Part shown: piece by piece, positions 22,114-35,700 of the stretch
Layout: every line of letters begins with the position of its first letter
Numbering within the stretch: the first letter of the stretch is position 1
Assembly (NCBI GenBank): GCA_037954665.1
Contig: JBBMOL010000099.1
Span: 1,426,001 to 1,490,000, forward strand
DNA from: Laguncularia racemosa
Taxonomy: Eukaryota > Streptophyta > Magnoliopsida > Myrtales > Combretaceae
Reading direction: 5' to 3'
DNA length: 64,000 bases
Position numbers and translations under genes: made by a program
Notes under the pieces: generated by a model
Databases searched by the model: none
Told to the model about the DNA's origin: nothing
Seen by the model: the letters and a program-made list of their open reading frames with translations, nothing else

Positions 22114-24860
22114 ATTAAAATTAATCTTTGAAAACCTTTGGAAAGCACAGTGTACCTAATTGACAAGTGTGTCAAGACATACGTAGTAATAAAACTAGTG
22201 GATACTCATCAAGTCTATCTCTCGAGCAAGGAAAAAATTGGCTAAGTACTGGATATGGGCTCACTACTCCAATCTAGGAAAACTGAGTGAAACTTTGATT
22301 CCTATTATATTACAACTAACAACTAACCTATTCTAGTATAATATGGGATTTCAATACCCTAATTAGATCGATTAAGAACCTATCTTTGAATTATCAATTG
22401 GCTTAACGATTTTGTTGTCTAACTAGCTCATATTGCATGCAAAACCTTAGCTAAATCAGATAGTATTATCAACTAATCCAAATTAGATAGGCATGGAAAC
22501 AATTAGATTCTTAACCTACTTATGTTCCTAAATGGGCGAAACACAAGCTTGATACCTAAAACCTGCATCCCACATCCAATATTCTAGTAATAAACTACAT
22601 AATCACCATATAATAATCTAATTACACTAATAGATTCATAATCTAGTATAAAAATAACAAAAACAACAAGGAATTCAACATCCAACACAATGAAATTCGA
22701 ATAAGAGAAGAAACTACCTTTACAAGAAGATACAAGCCTCAAACCAAATGAGAATGAAGTTACATACACATTTCTTATTGAAATCCACTTCACACATAAA
22801 AGAAAACCTACATCTAGTAAAATTCTAATGATAAGTGCTTAATTAGACATTACATACATACATACATACATACATATTAAATGAGATTTAAAGTTTTTTT
22901 TTTTCCTTATTTTGGTATGTTTTGAAGAATATAAATTTTAATTGAGTAATATTTTAATTTTAGGGCTTTGATGGATAATTGAATTAAAAAGGAAGGAAAG
23001 GAATCCATTTTCACTCAATTTGAAGCTAAATAGAAGAAGTTAGAAGATAGACATAGGCAGCAGACATGACTATGTCCAAAATGTGTTAAATTTGAAGCAT
23101 AAAACGAGAGTTACACAGGAGCTAGACACAACTATGTTTATTGGCTATGTATCTCTTGAAGATAATTAATTTTAAAGTATGACTTAGACATGATTGTGTT
23201 TAGACCATATCTACTGCAGCGTCCAATTTTCTAAGTGTTTTACCAACAATTTTGACACGACCCAAAGCATAACCGTGTTAAATAGCATGTTGGCCTAAAA
23301 AACAATCAACAAAATCTGCATAAACTTCTATAAACAACTAAGACTTCTTTGTTAATATTTCTAGCGATATTTCCCATAAAACTTGGATTTCTTCCACCAC
23401 GTTCGTTAATCAAACCTTAGAAATTAATGGATTTTGTTCCCTTCTTTTGGATTTAAAATCCCATGAAAATATCTAAGAAATTCAAAACATACAATAATCA
23501 AATTCCAAATCTCTAAAACTTATCTCAAACATATTCTATAAGGACCTAAACTTTATCAGAGATAAAGATAAATTCAGTGTCTGTACTTTTGAATTTAAAC
23601 AATTTGATACTTAAGTAACGTTTAAATTACAGTACTAAATAGTATAAAGAATATTAGATAAAATAAAATAAGCAAAAACGGAATAATACAACTTTCCTAT
23701 ACCACGTTTGACATGTATTATACTAGACAAAGATTTTTATAATGTCTACTATTTTAATATATAAAGTAGTGTACTAAACATAATATACAAAATATTAAAT
23801 AAAGATTTTTATGTTTTTGTCTAATGAATTTGATTTTTATACCATATTTTAGATGGTTTAAAATATTAGTATTTTGTTCAGTATTTTAGGATCATTTTTG
23901 TTCAATAACCAAGAAAATATATAAATTAAAGAAGAGATAATGTTTTGTCCAGTATAATACTATAAATTTTTTACAACCAATTAATACTTTAAAGTTTTAT
24001 TTTTTTTTATAATTTATTGTATATACTTTTAAATAAAATATAATTTAGTGTTTCTATTAAGCAAAAAAATTATAAAAATAAAATAAAATTTTAAGCACTA
24101 AATCACCCAAATTTAATAGTAGAGACATCAGAATCTCTTTTTTCACTAAACCCGTATAATTTTCCGTCGAATTTTCTAACAGCAAGTTGTATTACTCTGA
24201 TATAACTAACTCGTGGAGCGAGGTCTGAACCTGTAAATGTTGAAATTTAACACAAATCTGAGCTGCTCCATTGAACTATGATGAACTTGCTCTAGCATTT
24301 ACGTTTTGCAGCTGCAGGCTCAGAACATGTGCTGGATTGTACTCGTTACTTCTATCCACTGGTGAATGTTACAAATCGTGGATTTTAACACATGTTGAAG
24401 CTGCTTGTTACTTTATAGCTTAAATTCCTCCTACATTGATGAAGAATGAACATTGTTGTTGTTAAATGTCCTGCATTTTGTATAAGAAAAAACGTAAAAA
24501 TGGTAATCTGATTTTTATTTTTTTTGTTCTTTTTATATAGACCACCTGCAGTAAGCTTGCATGTCTTAACAGCAAGCTTCTGTATCATGTTCAGAATCTT
24601 CTATATTGACTGTATCCTTACATAAATTCTCTGTATCACATTGTAAACTCGTTAGATAACGCTTGAGATGTTTTATAGTTATCAAAATCAAATTAGGAGA
24701 CTGAACATATTGTTTTGTCAATTTTTCCTAATTAGCGCTTGGTAGGCGGTGCACTACTTTCAATTCGAATAACAGAGGTTGTTTAGCTACAGCTTGTATG
24801 GGCTGTGCTCGGATCTTCCTTTAGTGGAATTAAGCATGGTGTTTAGTCATTGGTGCCCCT
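22114..24860. other. Intergenic, possible LTR fragments
   Basis: No gene is supported. There is an (ACAT)n microsatellite at about 22,850-22,875. About 23,050-23,290 has spaced motifs of the kind GACATGACTATGTCC and ACCGTGTTA, reminiscent of the CACGGCCGTG-rich LTRs common in plant gypsy elements. The remainder is AT-rich. Confidence 0.4.
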
Positions 24861-24865
24861 AAGCT

Positions 24866-25140
24866 CTCATCGCAAGATTGTCGAGTCAACCCTGATCTTT
24901 GGTCCAAGGGGGTGTTCGAGTCACCTTCCTCCTCCCCCTCCTCGTTCTCGTGCTCATTCGTTCTTCTTCTTTTTCTTCCTGCTTTGATCGAAGGGGGTGT
25001 TCGAGTCACATTCCTCCTCCTCCTCCTTCTCGTTCCCATTCGTTCTTCTTCTTCTTCTCACGTTCATTCGTTTTTTTTTCTCTTCCTCTTCTTCTTAGCA
25101 AAGAAGGTTGTCGGGTCATGTTCAGTCTTCTTCTTCTTAT
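24866..25140 (+). repeat. CT-rich degenerate tandem repeat
   Basis: AAGGGGGTGTTCGAGTCAC occurs at 24,906 and 24,991 (period 85). Weaker copies are at about 24,872 (GATTGTCGAGTCAAC) and 25,101 (AAGAAGGTTGTCGGGTCATG). Each is followed by runs of TTC/CTC triplets and CATTCGTTCTTCTTC. The Ser/Phe-rich and Arg-rich ORFs across it are a by-product of the triplet composition. Confidence 0.7.
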
Positions 25141-25361
25141 TGGGTCATGAGCTCTGATCAGAAGGGGATTGTCTGAGGAGATGGTAAAGGGAGAACAGTC
25201 ATAGCTAGGTTTTCAAAAAAAGCATGCGTATTATAGTCATTTTTATTGCATTGCTAGTCATTCCGTAGGGAGTTTTTCAATCCAATTTAATAATGCAATA
25301 GATTATTACAATCTTATTCCATTTTTAATAAATAAGAGTTCTACTATAGATCAATTATAAT

Positions 25362-25550
25362 CATGATTGTTAAAATCACGAGTTAATTATACGATTTTAC
25401 AAGTTTACAATTTTATTAAGTTTTTCATAATCAAAATGAAAGAAAAATTATTTAGATATAAATTTTTGATATAATTATAAGTTTAAATATACGATTCTAT
25501 CAATTTTATACTATTCAATTCTAAATAAAATTACGATTTTAACAACCATG
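25362..25550. mobile_element. hAT-type MITE (189 bp)
   Basis: The ends CATGATTGTTAAAATCACG and, inverted, CATGGTTGTTAAAATCGTAA match the ends of the 4.4-kb hAT element at 49,361-53,724. The flanking 8-mers ATTATAAT (25,354-25,361) and ATTACAAT (25,551-25,558) agree at 7 of 8 positions. There is no coding sequence. Confidence 0.75.
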
Positions 25551-26782
25551 ATTACAATTAGTGAAATAAAAGGACGGTTAATTACAGATTTAGGCTCAAA
25601 ACCCTATTGAAAGAAGATGACGCAAGCATACAAGGAACATGTTTATGACGATACCAAGCAATCTCCATCTTACACGTTATTTCCTCTCGATGCTCTCCCT
25701 TAACGACTTGATGGAGTTCCAACAGCTAGTGGCTTGGGCATTGACATAAGCCTCAAAATGACGACATATTCCTTAACAAAAAAACCCTAGTTTTAACTAC
25801 GCGGTCCACTACAGAAATGAAGAGGGAGGTATTGCAAATACCATATACAAAATTTTTGGCTAAGTAATGGTAGTTGAACTCACTTCATTATTGAAGGGCG
25901 GCTGCTAATATTGTCCATCATGTGCACCAAAAGAGGAGACAGTGCTCCTAGGATAAGTGAACACAAGCATTCTCTACAAGTCAATATTCTAGAAACGGAG
26001 CTCATCCTCTACAACTGAATTTGCTATACATAGTCTTGCGGCATCTCATAGCAGCATTTACACAGCTGAATTTGCAATGCAATTTCCAATCTCAGCATAT
26101 TATTTAAGATAATAACATCGAGTATCTTAAACATTGTGTACTCATTTGATGACAGCCCAAAACAAGCGGGACAATATCTATAGAATTATATCAAAAGAGA
26201 AATAGCATGTAAACAGCTCCACACTAATAATTATATAAATTTTGCCAGCCCAAATTTCCACAACAATCACTTTGTATATTAAAAATGTGCGATTATACAA
26301 TACTGAACAAGGACAAAGTAAAACCATACAATTCTGCAAAAAGAAAATGAAAATAATAAAATGAGACATTCTCCTTTTTCTTCTATTTCTAGCCTCCCCA
26401 TCTCTTTTTCCTTTCTGTTTTTCGTAAATTTCCCTAGGCTACAATCAGGGAGTCTCTTTGAAGAGGAAACTCAGGTCTGTACAGAAAAAATCTAATCGGT
26501 GTTACAACATTCAAAAGCCTCACGACTGCATTGCCATGACTAAACTCGAATAATATAGGCAATGCCTAAAATATAGAGGAAACTTTTCAAATACAAAAGC
26601 CAACTCGCACAAGAGGAGAAGGATACATTCCTAACGCACAACTATGCTTAGGATCCATAAAGTCGCCTGGACATATTGTAAGGCTATTGCCTCCAGTACA
26701 TTGTCTTAGGTGAAGAGAGGCCGCAAAGCACAGATCTCAGAAGCAGTTCCTGTTCTTCGTATAAAGCACCCACCTTACAAAT

Positions 26783-29700
26783 TCAACCAAAAGGTGAAGG
26801 AACAGGCCCAGGCCCTGCAAGAGCATCTGATCTTTTTATGCTTCCCATGCCACAAATAATGCATCCAGGGGCAGATAAAGCAGAGAATTTGGCTCCACAG
26901 AGATCACAGACATCATATCCGATGGTGGACAACCGGCTAAGGGTAGCACCACAAAACTGTGAGGGATCTTCCAATGGATCAATGGACTTGTTGGACAAAC
27001 CCCTGTGAACACACATGTCAATCAAGCTCCTCAGCTCATCCTGCTTGCTTGGAGGTGCTTTTGACAAGAGAAGTTCAAGCATCTGCTTAGCATAAGCAAA
27101 GTTCTGTACATCCATGTTTCTTTTGATAGCTGTTCGAATGCAATTTATACGGTGCTTTGCCAGTAAAGGTAAAGAACCCAGATGACGGGACAGTCTTGCC
27201 ATCTCATCTTTAGCACTTATTGCACTAGCACCTTGAACCTTATGCAAACGCCCAATTTCCTGCAATGTATATCAACAAGAGACTGAATCCATCAGAGGGA
27301 GACAACAATTTAAAACTTTCAAACCAGAATTTTTTGTTCAACCAACAATTTATGAGCTGTTTCTTCTGTAACATGTTTTCAACAAAAATTTTTTGTTTTA
27401 TGTTAAGGAATATGTAAGTAGATACTAATCACTTCTACAATTTAAATTGTTTTTACCTGCAAGAGAGTAACTGCAATCTTGTACTGAGCACAAATAGTAG
27501 CTTGGGCTTTTATATCAGACCCACGAGATTGATCCTTAGCTAGTGCCAAGAACGCCTCATCAAAGCAAGACAAGGCATCAGCCAGTTGATTCTGCTCAAG
27601 GTGAGCAAGGCCAGTCTTGAAACATACTGATGCAGCAGCCCCACGAGGAACCTGCAAATAAAGAAAATGTGAAACAAAATCATAAGAAATATAAATTGAA
27701 ATATGGAGTAACTAATTCACTTTATTGATCCAAGCTTGGTGTATCCACATACTTATCCATAACTAAAAGTTATCCGAGGATAAAGAAAGAATTATGGCAG
27801 ATGTGGAGCATGTATAGTACATACACAGTGCCACTCTTAATAAAATATTTGACAAAATTATCAGAAAGGCAATCTATATCTTTCGTTATGAAAAGGATGG
27901 TCATTGAAATATCCAAAGATTACTACCCACATTACTCATATGGTTGTACATAAGCATTTACCAGATATTTGACAGACTGATAATGCAAAAGTCATGTGCT
28001 TATAATTTATCAAGCAAAATGAGCATCTTGCCTATGAATGTCCTTGCCCCTCATAAACCTAGCAATTACTTGCAAACCCGTTTGAGCATTTTGATTTTCA
28101 AAGCCAGTAAGAAGAGAAAAACCCATCCATTACAGGGAATATGGACTAGCAATTTCACCTGTCCAGGATGCACTGATGTAGGTGGAGATGTGGGACGACC
28201 AGCAAGCTTTGCTGGCTCAGAAACTCCAAGAACACTAAGATCAAGAGGTTGTGATGAAACTGGGACCTGAGGCATCTGAGGCTGTGTCTGAGACATAACT
28301 GCCTGACCCACTGTTTGAGGTGGGACTCCCCCATCAGGAAGACCGATGGAATCAACTGGAACTCCCTGTTGTTGAGAAGGTTGTGGCGGAACACCACCAT
28401 CTGGCAGACCAATGTCAGCCGTTGGTACACTTTCCTGACTAGGAGCATTTTCACCTTCAACGCCGCGGGAAGTCTGATCTAGTTTTGAGAGATAGGTTCC
28501 AGGAGGAGCCAGTCGGGCAGCAACCTGAAGGGACGGTATTGTGTTCTGGAAAAAGTCTTCAGGGATGGGCCCAGCTGAGACCCCAAGTCCCTTAACCATA
28601 TGACCTGGCTGTGACACTGGTGCAGGTTGCACCAATGAATCAGTACCAAAAAGATCAGTGGTGGCAGAAATGGGAGGCAAAGCTGGAGGAGCCTCAACAG
28701 TCCCAGCACTAGTAGGAGGAGGCTGCGACGATCCCTGACCAATATCCAAAGACCTTGTCCTACTTAGAGATGGGAGTAAACCCTCACCAAGTTTGAAAGT
28801 TTTTGTTGCCTCTTTGATCTTGTTAACATCCACAGGAGAGGCAACTGGCTTGTCTTTTATTCTGATGCGCAACTTTCTGGACCTTGACGATCCTTCCTCA
28901 TCACTGCTGCTACCATCACCAGCAGCACCATACATTGTTTTCTTGAATTCTTCTTCAGCCTTCTTTTGCTCATCAACAGCAGCAGAGGCAGTATACTGTT
29001 TGGTAAGGGTTTCTAGGCCCATCAAGGAATCACTCTTTGAATCATTTTCAGTGACAACCTTGGAACTGTTTGACATCGATTTAGCTAAAGAAGTTGGGAG
29101 TCCATTACTGTCACCAGCAGCAGGCGTGAGAGCTTTGACCAAACTACCTTCCCTTACTGCAACAATATTTCCTCTTCCTTTAATTGAGCCTAAGTAAACA
29201 CCAATATGATCTGCGATAGTAGATGGGATTGGGCCATCATCTGTTTTCATGTATGGCATCACTTCTGCTGCAAGCTCCCATTGAGGAATAGCTTTCAGAT
29301 TAGTCGGCGTCTTAATTTCCCAGTTCCCACCGCCCCATTCAGGTCCCTTTGGAACCATACTCTCAGCAGCAAAATTTGCAAATATTCCTTGTGTCCATCC
29401 AGTAGATCTAACTCTTAGAATTCTCTCACAGTTCCGCCTTAGTTCCGAATCACTACCTTCTTCCTCCAACTGTTGAGCAAGACGGCGCATGGCACTAGGA
29501 TTAAGGTGGCATATAAAGAGATCGAGCATGCTCTCATAGTCAGCTATGACTTCAAACGTGTCTTTGGCACTATCAAACTGGCCATACCTGCATATTAATT
29601 TATTCTTACATATCAGAAAATGGGACATTTGACTCTAATTTCAAAAATAGGAAACGGATTAGAATAACAAAACCATCATCACCACACCAGAAGTACTTAA

Positions 29701-32700
29701 CCAGAGGGACAAAATTATTCAATGGAAAAAAACTATCATCATAGAAAGACCTATCCTAAAAACATCACAACAGAACAAAACCACTTATAAAATGTACATT
29801 AGATTGTAACAATCATTATGAAGTAAATTCACAAACTTGTAAGGGCAAACAATTGAACCATTAATTAATTAATATATATATATATATATAAAAGCACATA
29901 CTGTGTATGATGTGCATATGAGGGAAGTTCAATGGAATGAATAGAAAACCACATTAACAAATAAAAGAATAATAGAAGTGGAAAAGAGTGCATGGAAAAG
30001 CTCTACTCACTACCGACATTTGAGCAATTTATTAACATCACCATCAAAAAGATAGGTAATAATAGAAGTGGAAAAGTCTGCATGGAAAAGCTCTACTCAC
30101 TACCAACATTTGAGCAATTTATTAACATCATCATCAAAAAGATAGGTACCCCAATGATTTCAACAAAATTAGACTAGTTTTATTTTCATTCATCAAATAA
30201 ATAATTAATATTCCATAAGTTAATCTCACCAGAACTAGAATAGTTAGCTCTGACCATACATCACCTGAGGCAATTTCCTCAGCATATGTCTTTAGCACTG
30301 AGTAATTAAGCACTGCAAGACACATCATGTGAACCAAGCAGCAATAAACCAAGGGATCCTAAGGTACTATATCAGCACCAAGTTTTCAAGCCCAAGATAA
30401 ATCAGCATGTCCAATAAAATAATAAGACACTGAATTGTTCCCTGAAATTTTGATGCATCAGGGGTGAAATCAAAATCAGTTGTGCTTACTTGATGCAGGC
30501 ATATCCCAATTGTCGGAAACGGTGAAACAAATGAGAGGTTGGAGGACATTTGGGATAATCTCGAGATCTCAAAAACTCATCCTTCAAGACAGAAAGAGCA
30601 GTAGCAAAACGGAGGGCTTTGATAGCATAGACCCCTCTTAATACCTAAAAGTTTGTTAACCCATAAATTCAGAGTTCAAAAACCACTCATAGTAATTAGG
30701 AGAAAAAAATTCAAGCACAATATATTATAAGCACCTGGGTGAACTGCGGACCAGACTGGGACAATGAAACAGCAAGATCTCCACACACAGGAGGACCTCT
30801 AGCAAGGATATCAAGAGACCTTGGAGTGATACGCAAGCTGTCAAACCTGGAAATAGAGAAATGGTAATCAAATCTCAATAGCTTTTCCACATAACAAGTG
30901 AAATCTATCTACAATTACTACATAAAGCACCTTGATGTTATTTGGTAAAGTATCTCTGTAAGGTCTAACTTCTGCTCAAAGTACTGCTGCATTGTGCCAA
31001 ATCCAATAAGAAGTGGTTCAAGAAGTCCAACAAGGCAACTCCTTATCTCAACACCTTTCTTCTGTCTAGGATTTATTTCTGTTGGGGTGGCCAGCAGTAA
31101 CCGATCATTCAAGGCACCAACCAAGACTGTAAGAAGTTCAATTTGGAAGATTAGAAGGAAATATTGTCATGCTCAGTAAAGTAACATGCTTCCAGAAACA
31201 AGTTAGCACCTGAATAAGGCATGCTGACAGAGAGAACAGTTCTCACTTTTCCATCCCAACCAAGAACACAGACAGCAGTAGCCGTAGAAAAAAGAAGTGC
31301 TGGACCAACCCACAAGAGGGATCTATATGAAGGTGGAGTTAAGATATCCAACAGATATTTCTATATATTAACATATCAATTCAGATATACTTGTAAAATC
31401 AGAAGCATTCACCCTTTCACAATTGTACATGCATAAGCACAAACAGGTAAGCCAACCCTAGGGTAATAGTCAAATCAGAAGAATTTACCCTTCCACAAAA
31501 GTACTTGTCAAGTAAGAACCATCAACCATAACCTTAGAAGAATCATAAACAACTAGAATATGAACATGCATAACTAAAATATTTGAGAAATAAATAAACA
31601 TATTGTAAGCAACATTTAATATCATCTAACAGGAATATGGATTCAGAATCAGAGAGAGAGAGAGAGAGAAAGAGAGAGTCTTTAAAAGGATATTGAAGGC
31701 ATCCCTTTGTCAAACTTGGTAGAACTGCTTCCAAGCACATCAAGATCTTGTGATACCATTAACACCCTTTGCGTAGTCATTATCCCAGCAACATAACCTC
31801 TAAGAGTTCCCTGCCAGTGCACCTGCAACAAATCAAAATTTATCCTGGGGTCAAAATTGATCATGTTATTAGATTATGTGTTGGACATAAGCATTTTGGG
31901 GAAGAAGACTTGAGTTGATGAAATGATAACACTTGCAAGCCTAAATTAAATAAGTTCAGTTCCAGGACAGGTAAGTATTTGTTATCAAAGTAGGAGTCAT
32001 TAGGAAACTAGAATGTTGTCTAATTGACCACAAACTCTACTCAGGAGGAAAAAAGGCAATAAGAATTCAATTTTGCCAGATACATCGTTAATATATCAAA
32101 GCAAATTTGTGTGCACCAAGCTGCGTACTTTAAAGCAGTACAACAGGAGAACCAGACCATTCTGCTTCTAACTTCAATAAAACTAGTGCACAATGTAATA
32201 TAATTACATCCATTAAAGCATCACTCTCTCCTCTCTTACACATGCCCACCCAAGAAGATGGAAATAAGTATCCATAAGCACCTTATTTTTATGAAAGGCC
32301 TCAATTAGGAAACAGAGACATTTACATAATCTGTCCTTGGCAAATCTTTTCCTAATGTTGAACAAGCAATATCACCATCTGAGGTACCTCCAATGCAAAT
32401 CAATGCTTCTACTCCATCTCATGTCTTTAGGATTTTTCCCTATCAGCATTACCTGATTTGCCATTGAATTCAAGAATGAAGTAACAGCTAAACCTCATGA
32501 ATCTTTATTTTTCTTTTTCAATTTTTTTTTTTTCAATCAGGAAGTTTCCCAGTCAGCATTCACGGGTTTGCCACCGCCGCCACCCCACCCCCCCACCTTT
32601 CTTACGAGGGGTTGTGAGTGTGAATTTAGTTTAATCAAAATAACCACAAAAAGAAATTCCTAGAGTAAATCTAATGTTATCTGCAGAAACCACTATCCAC

Positions 32701-35700
32701 ATTATCCTATACATGAGAGCCCAGATAAAAACGAGACAGCTTTTGTTAATTAACACAATGAAGGTAAATGGGGATAAAAAAGAATATTGCTAAATTTCCA
32801 ATAGTATTTTGCTATATTCTAACAGAGGCTTCATATGAGAACTACTATTAACTAAAGAAATAGAACATCTGTACAGTTGGTATTGTGACAGCAACCAAGG
32901 TTATCAAACTCACTTTTTAAACTACCACCATGGAATTAGCAATAATAAAATCAACACAAAAAGTTCCAGCCAGAGAAAAACATAAAAAGAAAGTAAATTT
33001 TCTGGGCAATTGAAAATTTAGAATTGTATAGTTGTTAAACTGTAAGAAAATTCTTTTTTGGGTAAGATGAGATTTTTTTGTATTTTCCTTATAAAAGATG
33101 CAAAGTTACAAGTATGAAAGCACACAAGAAAACCATAACATTAAATTAGACATAAAAAATAAATAAATAAAATAAAAGGATGCCTAGGTCAATAAAATGG
33201 TCATCAAAAGCTCAAAAGTGCTTCTAAAAGAATAAAAGATTACAAACAAAAAAATTACAAAATACAAGAAAGTATGGTCCTCAACAAAGCCTCAGCTGAA
33301 TGGCTTGGATCACCAACTTGTTCAGCATTCCTCTCCTTCCATGAGTAATAGCACACCACTGCTATAGATTTCTTGTGGTGCCCATTCAAAAGACTTCCTG
33401 TCAAAGAAAGTAAATCAGAGATGGATTCCAAGGCGGTGGGGGGCCATAATAATGGCCAGTGCACAAGTTCCTCTACTTGTCCCCATCATAGCATAATCAC
33501 ACTTCACAGAGAGGTGGTCATGGTTTTCTGGTTCCATGCAACATAAAAAACCAGCAATATGAAGTAATCAAACCCCACTCTATCAGTTCATCCATGGTAT
33601 AGAGGTGCTTATGGGCAGTACAACATAAAATAAATGCATGTCTAGGAGCTGAAGTTTTGTTCCAAACAATAAGGCACCATGCAACTGTCAGAGCTCTATC
33701 TCTAGCTAGATCGTAAGCATGCCTGACCAAGAGCTCCTTAGATGGCTTCTCTCCACACTAAGTTGTCACTATCAGCCTGGTCTGGTTTAATAACCCCCAG
33801 ACTACCATTGATCCATCTCCAAACATTCCCCTTCTAGCTATTCCCAATCCATGCCATTAATAAAGGAGCATAGCAAAGTTTCCTTTGGCCATGATACCTC
33901 CAATATGATTCTTTCTCCAAGCCTATCCATCAATGGTTCTCTTAGGTGCCATTACTCAAACCAAAAGGAGACGGTATTGCCATTTCCAATTTTCCATTTC
34001 AATAGCTGAAGGGCTAGAGGTCTGGATTGTAAGATATTCCCCAATGTCCAAGAAGCATCATTTGGGATTTGACTTTTGAAAAAATTCAAATGCTCTCACA
34101 AAACTAATGCAAAACGTCCATAGCAAAATGTTTAAGGAGAAATTGACATGATGCAATGGACATCATTCCCTTCATTGACATAGTAAAACCATCAGCATAC
34201 CTATGTTATGTAGACATATGTACAAGGATCCGATCCAGATACTGATCTAGGTCTTGGACACATACAACAACCCATGGGATCCATATTCACATGCTGGCTT
34301 AGGTGTTGGACACATCATTTGGTTAAAAAAGGGGCACATGGAATCATTGAAAAAGGATTGACAAGTGAGACACAGGTAGAAAGATACAGTTAAGTTAAAT
34401 TACATTCTCATGTGGCTGACTCTGAGCATAAAAATTGTATTGCAACCTTAAAATGTTCCAGCCTAGGTCACTTAGATAATTCCAAACAAAATCATAAAAA
34501 TATATATTTATGAGACAAGCCAGCAAAAAACAACTGCTTCATATTTACAATTCAGGACCAAGCAAAGGTCACATTACGGAAAACTAAGCCAAACCCAAAC
34601 AAGAAACCAGCTTCCCACTAACCTAACCTTAAGCCTCTCCAATAACTGTATCCCACCCTAAATAATAGCAACCAAATTTGCATGCCTCATCCAACCAGGT
34701 AATAATCCAACTCCGTCATCATCTTAACTTCATTCCTCATTGTCTTCAACTTCATCTATATCATTCCCTGCGTCTTCATCAGCTTCTACCTTCATATTCA
34801 TTGCTGCTCATGCTATAGTCACCGATTCATAGTCAAAAGCAAAGATACCACTTCAGTTTTGGCATGTCTAACACACAACCATTTGCTTAATGCATATGAT
34901 CAAACTCCGGATGTTATGGAAAATGGACTGGCAGAATATATCTTTTCTCTTCTATGAGGAGCAGGGGTTGGTAATTTTCCAATAAAATATTTTTTGTGAT
35001 TTTGTTCCCTATCCCATCACCCCCCACAGCAACACACACACACACACACAAAATGATGCACAATCAGGCCAGCAACTACACATTTACATGCTTCCCTGGC
35101 CACCCTCTCTTTTTATCTGTAGTTTTTGGTCCATTTTCTGCAACCAAGTTAAACATACATTGATAGTGGCTGTTACCCCTCCAAAAAGTGTCAGAAGGTG
35201 GACATAATCAACCTAAGCATAGATGAAAGGCCGTTCAGCCAAGCTTGCTGGTCCAGTCCAGTTTTTAGAACAACGAGGACCATAACCAACCTCATATATC
35301 AAAAAATGCACAAGAGGCTACATCTGCTTCAAGTTACCTGGAGTACAATCTCATTAGCTTTCAACTTTATAGACTTTCTCCCATCTGCTTTTGTTGATAT
35401 ATAATGGCCATTTGTAGCTGAGAGGCGATATCCTTGAACCAGCTTTGCCAAACTGATTTGGTCCCCATGAGAAGCAAACATCAAAGTGGACTCTGTGAAC
35501 AGTACATATGATCAGCATATCAAACACCGACAAACATCCTGAAAAAGGAACAAACTTTTAAAGACATTACCTATAGGAGTTGTGAAAATTCTGTCAACCT
35601 CAGTTTCAAACAAGAACTGGATAGGACCCTTAACAGAACCATTATTATTATCCATAGATTCACTATTTTCAACAGCTTCATTCTTCTGGCCATCAATCAA

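Noticed and set aside
24190..24420. Possible snoRNA (ATGATGA box C-like motif)
   Set aside because: No matching box D or terminal stem at the expected distance.
24899..25157. Ser/Phe-rich ORFs resembling a membrane protein
   Set aside because: All frames of a TTC/CTC triplet repeat stay open; this is composition, not coding evidence.
28793..29197. 134-codon plus-strand ORF
   Set aside because: Antisense shadow of TWD40-2 exon 22.
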